Positions 61,709 to 64,000 of a stretch of DNA of 64,000 nt are shown here, one piece after another. Source of the stretch: Cinclus cinclus (lineage: Eukaryota > Chordata > Aves > Passeriformes > Cinclidae). Where the stretch lies: contig NC_085059.1 in NCBI RefSeq assembly GCF_963662255.1, positions 15,161,234 through 15,225,233 of the forward strand. Direction: 5' to 3'. A program made the translations under genes and the position numbers. How positions within the stretch are numbered: the stretch's first letter is position 1; each line of letters starts with the position of its first letter. The notes beneath the pieces are model-generated. The model searched no databases and had not been told where the DNA came from. It saw only the letters and a list, made by a program, of their open reading frames with translations.

Positions 61709-64000
61709 TGCCGTGAAGTCTCGCTGCAGCTGGGACAACGTATTAACGGATGGCAATGCACCATGGACCTGGCCAGCTGCTGCTCATCCTACTGACACAT
61801 CACTCTTCCAGCAGGTCACTGGGATGTCCTGCACAGCCTGGGTGTCTGTGGTATAGGAAAGCTCCTTTTCCAAGTGCCACCCTTTCCTGTTTGCATTGCA
61901 AACTGAGCATTTCCTTGTCTGAAAACAGCCTCACAGTCTCAGTGTATGGCATATTGTTTCCTGTGGAAGATATTCTGGCCGCATTATCCGTGTGGGCTTG
62001 CTGGGGTCTCTCTCCATGAGATGCAATTAAGTTCAGGCTAACACGATAAATGAAGATGTTGCACTTTGGGCAGTGGTGGAACAAAGAAACTCTGCTTAAG
62101 TAGTGACTCTCTTATTCTCTTAGTCTATGAAGTTTTTTTTTTTCTCCCAAAGCTTTTCCATAAACCTCTCAGGCAGCCACCCTGCAGGCCTGCAGCTCTG
62201 TTCAGACTCAACCATCCTGCCCTAACTTTCCTCTCCCAGCTGTATTCAGCCCAAATGCAGCTCACACTCCAAAGTGAGGACTGTCACAGGGTGTCATTAC
62301 TCAGTATGCCAGAGCTTAAAGCAGTGTCTGGCCTCTCTGCCCACATTGAACAACACAGGGCAGGGAGAGCTGAGAGATTGCAGCCCTGCAGATAGGTGCT
62401 GGAGCTTCAGACATCTGCATGAACCTCCTGACTGGCTATGGGTAGAAACCTTTCCATAAATAAGCAGGCTTTACCCAAAGCAGGGAAAGGAAAAGGGAGC
62501 AGAGCAGCCAGGGGAGCATGGACAGCATGAGCTGCACCCCAGACACCAAGGACAAACAGCCTGGTTTCAGCAAGTCAGAGTGGGAGTTGTCCTGTGTGGG
62601 CACCACACTGCCACCAGCCTGGCAGGCAGCAAGTGACACAAGGACTGCTGTCTCCAAGTGCCATCCAGCTCCTTGCCAGACTGCCAGCACACATCCTCCC
62701 CCAGCCACTGCCACCAGAGCTGAGCCACTGGCTGGGCACTGGCCATGCCTGGGAGGAAGATGAAAGCAATAAATAATAACTGAGATTGGCAAACACCAGC
62801 TCAGGGCAGCAAGGGTGGTCTGGGGAAAGGGATTCACTGCTCCCCAGGACCCTGGAGGGGTCACACCAGGCATCTGAGTGCATATACATGAAACAGAAAT
62901 AGGTCGTGGTTCTGGGTCTTGGCTCTGGAAACTTCCTGCCTAACTGGGGAGACTTTAAGGCAAGAAAATAAAGCAATGATGCTACAACTTGTAGCCTTTA
63001 GCTTTCCTTAATTTAAACAGTAATAAAAAGTGTCTGCAATGCATTCCTTGAAGTGCCTCTCCAGACCCCTGCAAGTGTGTCTGCAGCAATTAATCATGTA
63101 TGGATCAAAGTAAAGAAGGACTTTGAAGCAGTAAACTACTCTAAGAAAGAATAAATTGCAATTATGTTAAAACTAATCTAAATCCGTTGTGAAAAATCTC
63201 CAAAATATAGAGTAACGTTTTACTCCAAACTTTAGTTGCTTTTCCTTTCTGTAGAACAAGCTTGGTGCGACTGGTAGAGGTGGGAGACATCCCCCATGTG
63301 GAACAAGAGACAGCAGACTGGGACACACACATGCAATCCCTCTACTGGGCTGAAAACCTGAATTAAATGAAAGCAACAGTACAGTCCAGAAGACTGGTCA
63401 CTGGGCCAGGAAATAAGAGACCTTGGATATGCCCACACCCTTCTCCTTCCTCCCTCCCTTCTGTATTTCTCATCAGCCCAGGCATTCTCTTTTGCACGCT
63501 TGTGCTCAAGGCCACATCTAGCTCAAAAGGACACTTGGTTATCCTGGACTATCCTGTACAGGGGCTGCAAAAATCCCTTCTTCCCAGTACTTGCATGCTA
63601 AATTGAAAGTTTGTTTGTTCAGTGATGGAACACAACACATTCCAAGATGCAGATTCCCTGAATCTAAGTGACATTCAAGCACAGTTCTCCTGAGATATGT
63701 CCCTCAGGCAGAGGTTGCAGTCAGCTTCTAAGGATAGCTGCAATTTCCTGAGAGACCTGTCTTGCATCAAAGGGGAGCTTTCCATCCCTAAAAACCTCCT
63801 CTTTCACAGAAAACCACTCAGAGCAGTTACAGAGACACACAGGACACACAGACATGCACTGAAAGTTAAAAGCAACGCCTCGATTTACTGTGGAACTAGA
63901 AACTTCCTCCTCCAGACCTCTCCACTTTTAGAACCCAAAGCCCAGCTGTCTCCTCCTGCCAGGCCTCTGCTTTCCAACATCTGGCAACGGTCAAATGACA

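Larger units (their letters stand above)
49401..64000. other. Intergenic DNA upstream of SPARC
   Basis: No supported gene on either strand. In other amniotes ATOX1 comes next; its metal-binding Met-Thr-Cys-x-x-Cys motif was not noticed here. Contains a CR1 fragment at 57.0 kb, an AAT microsatellite, two local duplications and A-rich tracts. Confidence 0.65.

Overview
The window is vertebrate nuclear DNA, almost certainly from a bird. It holds one gene that can be assembled confidently: SPARC (osteonectin/BM-40) on the minus strand. Its nine coding exons (43360 down to 40384) join in frame at canonical GT-AG sites into a 298-residue protein that is close to the chicken sequence as I remember it. 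The bird assignment also rests on recognisable avian-type CR1 LINE tails, many simple repeats and long non-coding stretches. Nothing prokaryotic is present, so ribosome binding sites, operons, insertion sequences and CRISPR arrays do not apply.

Layout. 1-9268: no supported gene; simple repeats and an old LINE fragment. 9269-9620: GC-richer block with a clean minus-strand splice donor, a candidate non-coding first exon of a leftward gene. By conserved synteny (FAT2 lies downstream of SPARC in other amniotes) FAT2 is the natural candidate, but no FAT2 coding exon is in the window. 9621-35800: intergenic, with a coding-like island near 31.0-31.3 kb and an old LINE fragment at 34.3 kb. 35801-36300: two G-rich pentanucleotide arrays in opposite orientation flanking or inside a small CpG-rich block. 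36774-37020: CR1 tail. About 39.06-49.27 kb: SPARC, read right to left, with 3' UTR, nine coding exons packed into 3 kb, a 5.8 kb first intron, a non-coding exon 1 and a GGA-box promoter. 49.4-64 kb: upstream intergenic DNA with a second CR1 fragment and simple repeats; ATOX1, the next gene in other amniotes, was not found.

The most unusual items are: (a) the inverted pentamer arrays at 36 kb, which look like one motif separated by CpG decay and could form G-quadruplexes or an RNA hairpin; (b) a short plus-strand reading frame inside SPARC intron 1 that looks like a signal-peptide exon ending exactly at a consensus donor; (c) a NAGNAG acceptor at SPARC exon 3; (d) an intronic TEAD/AP-1 motif pair. 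I found no clear evidence for a wholly new biological system. The many other open frames look like chance or are antisense to SPARC.
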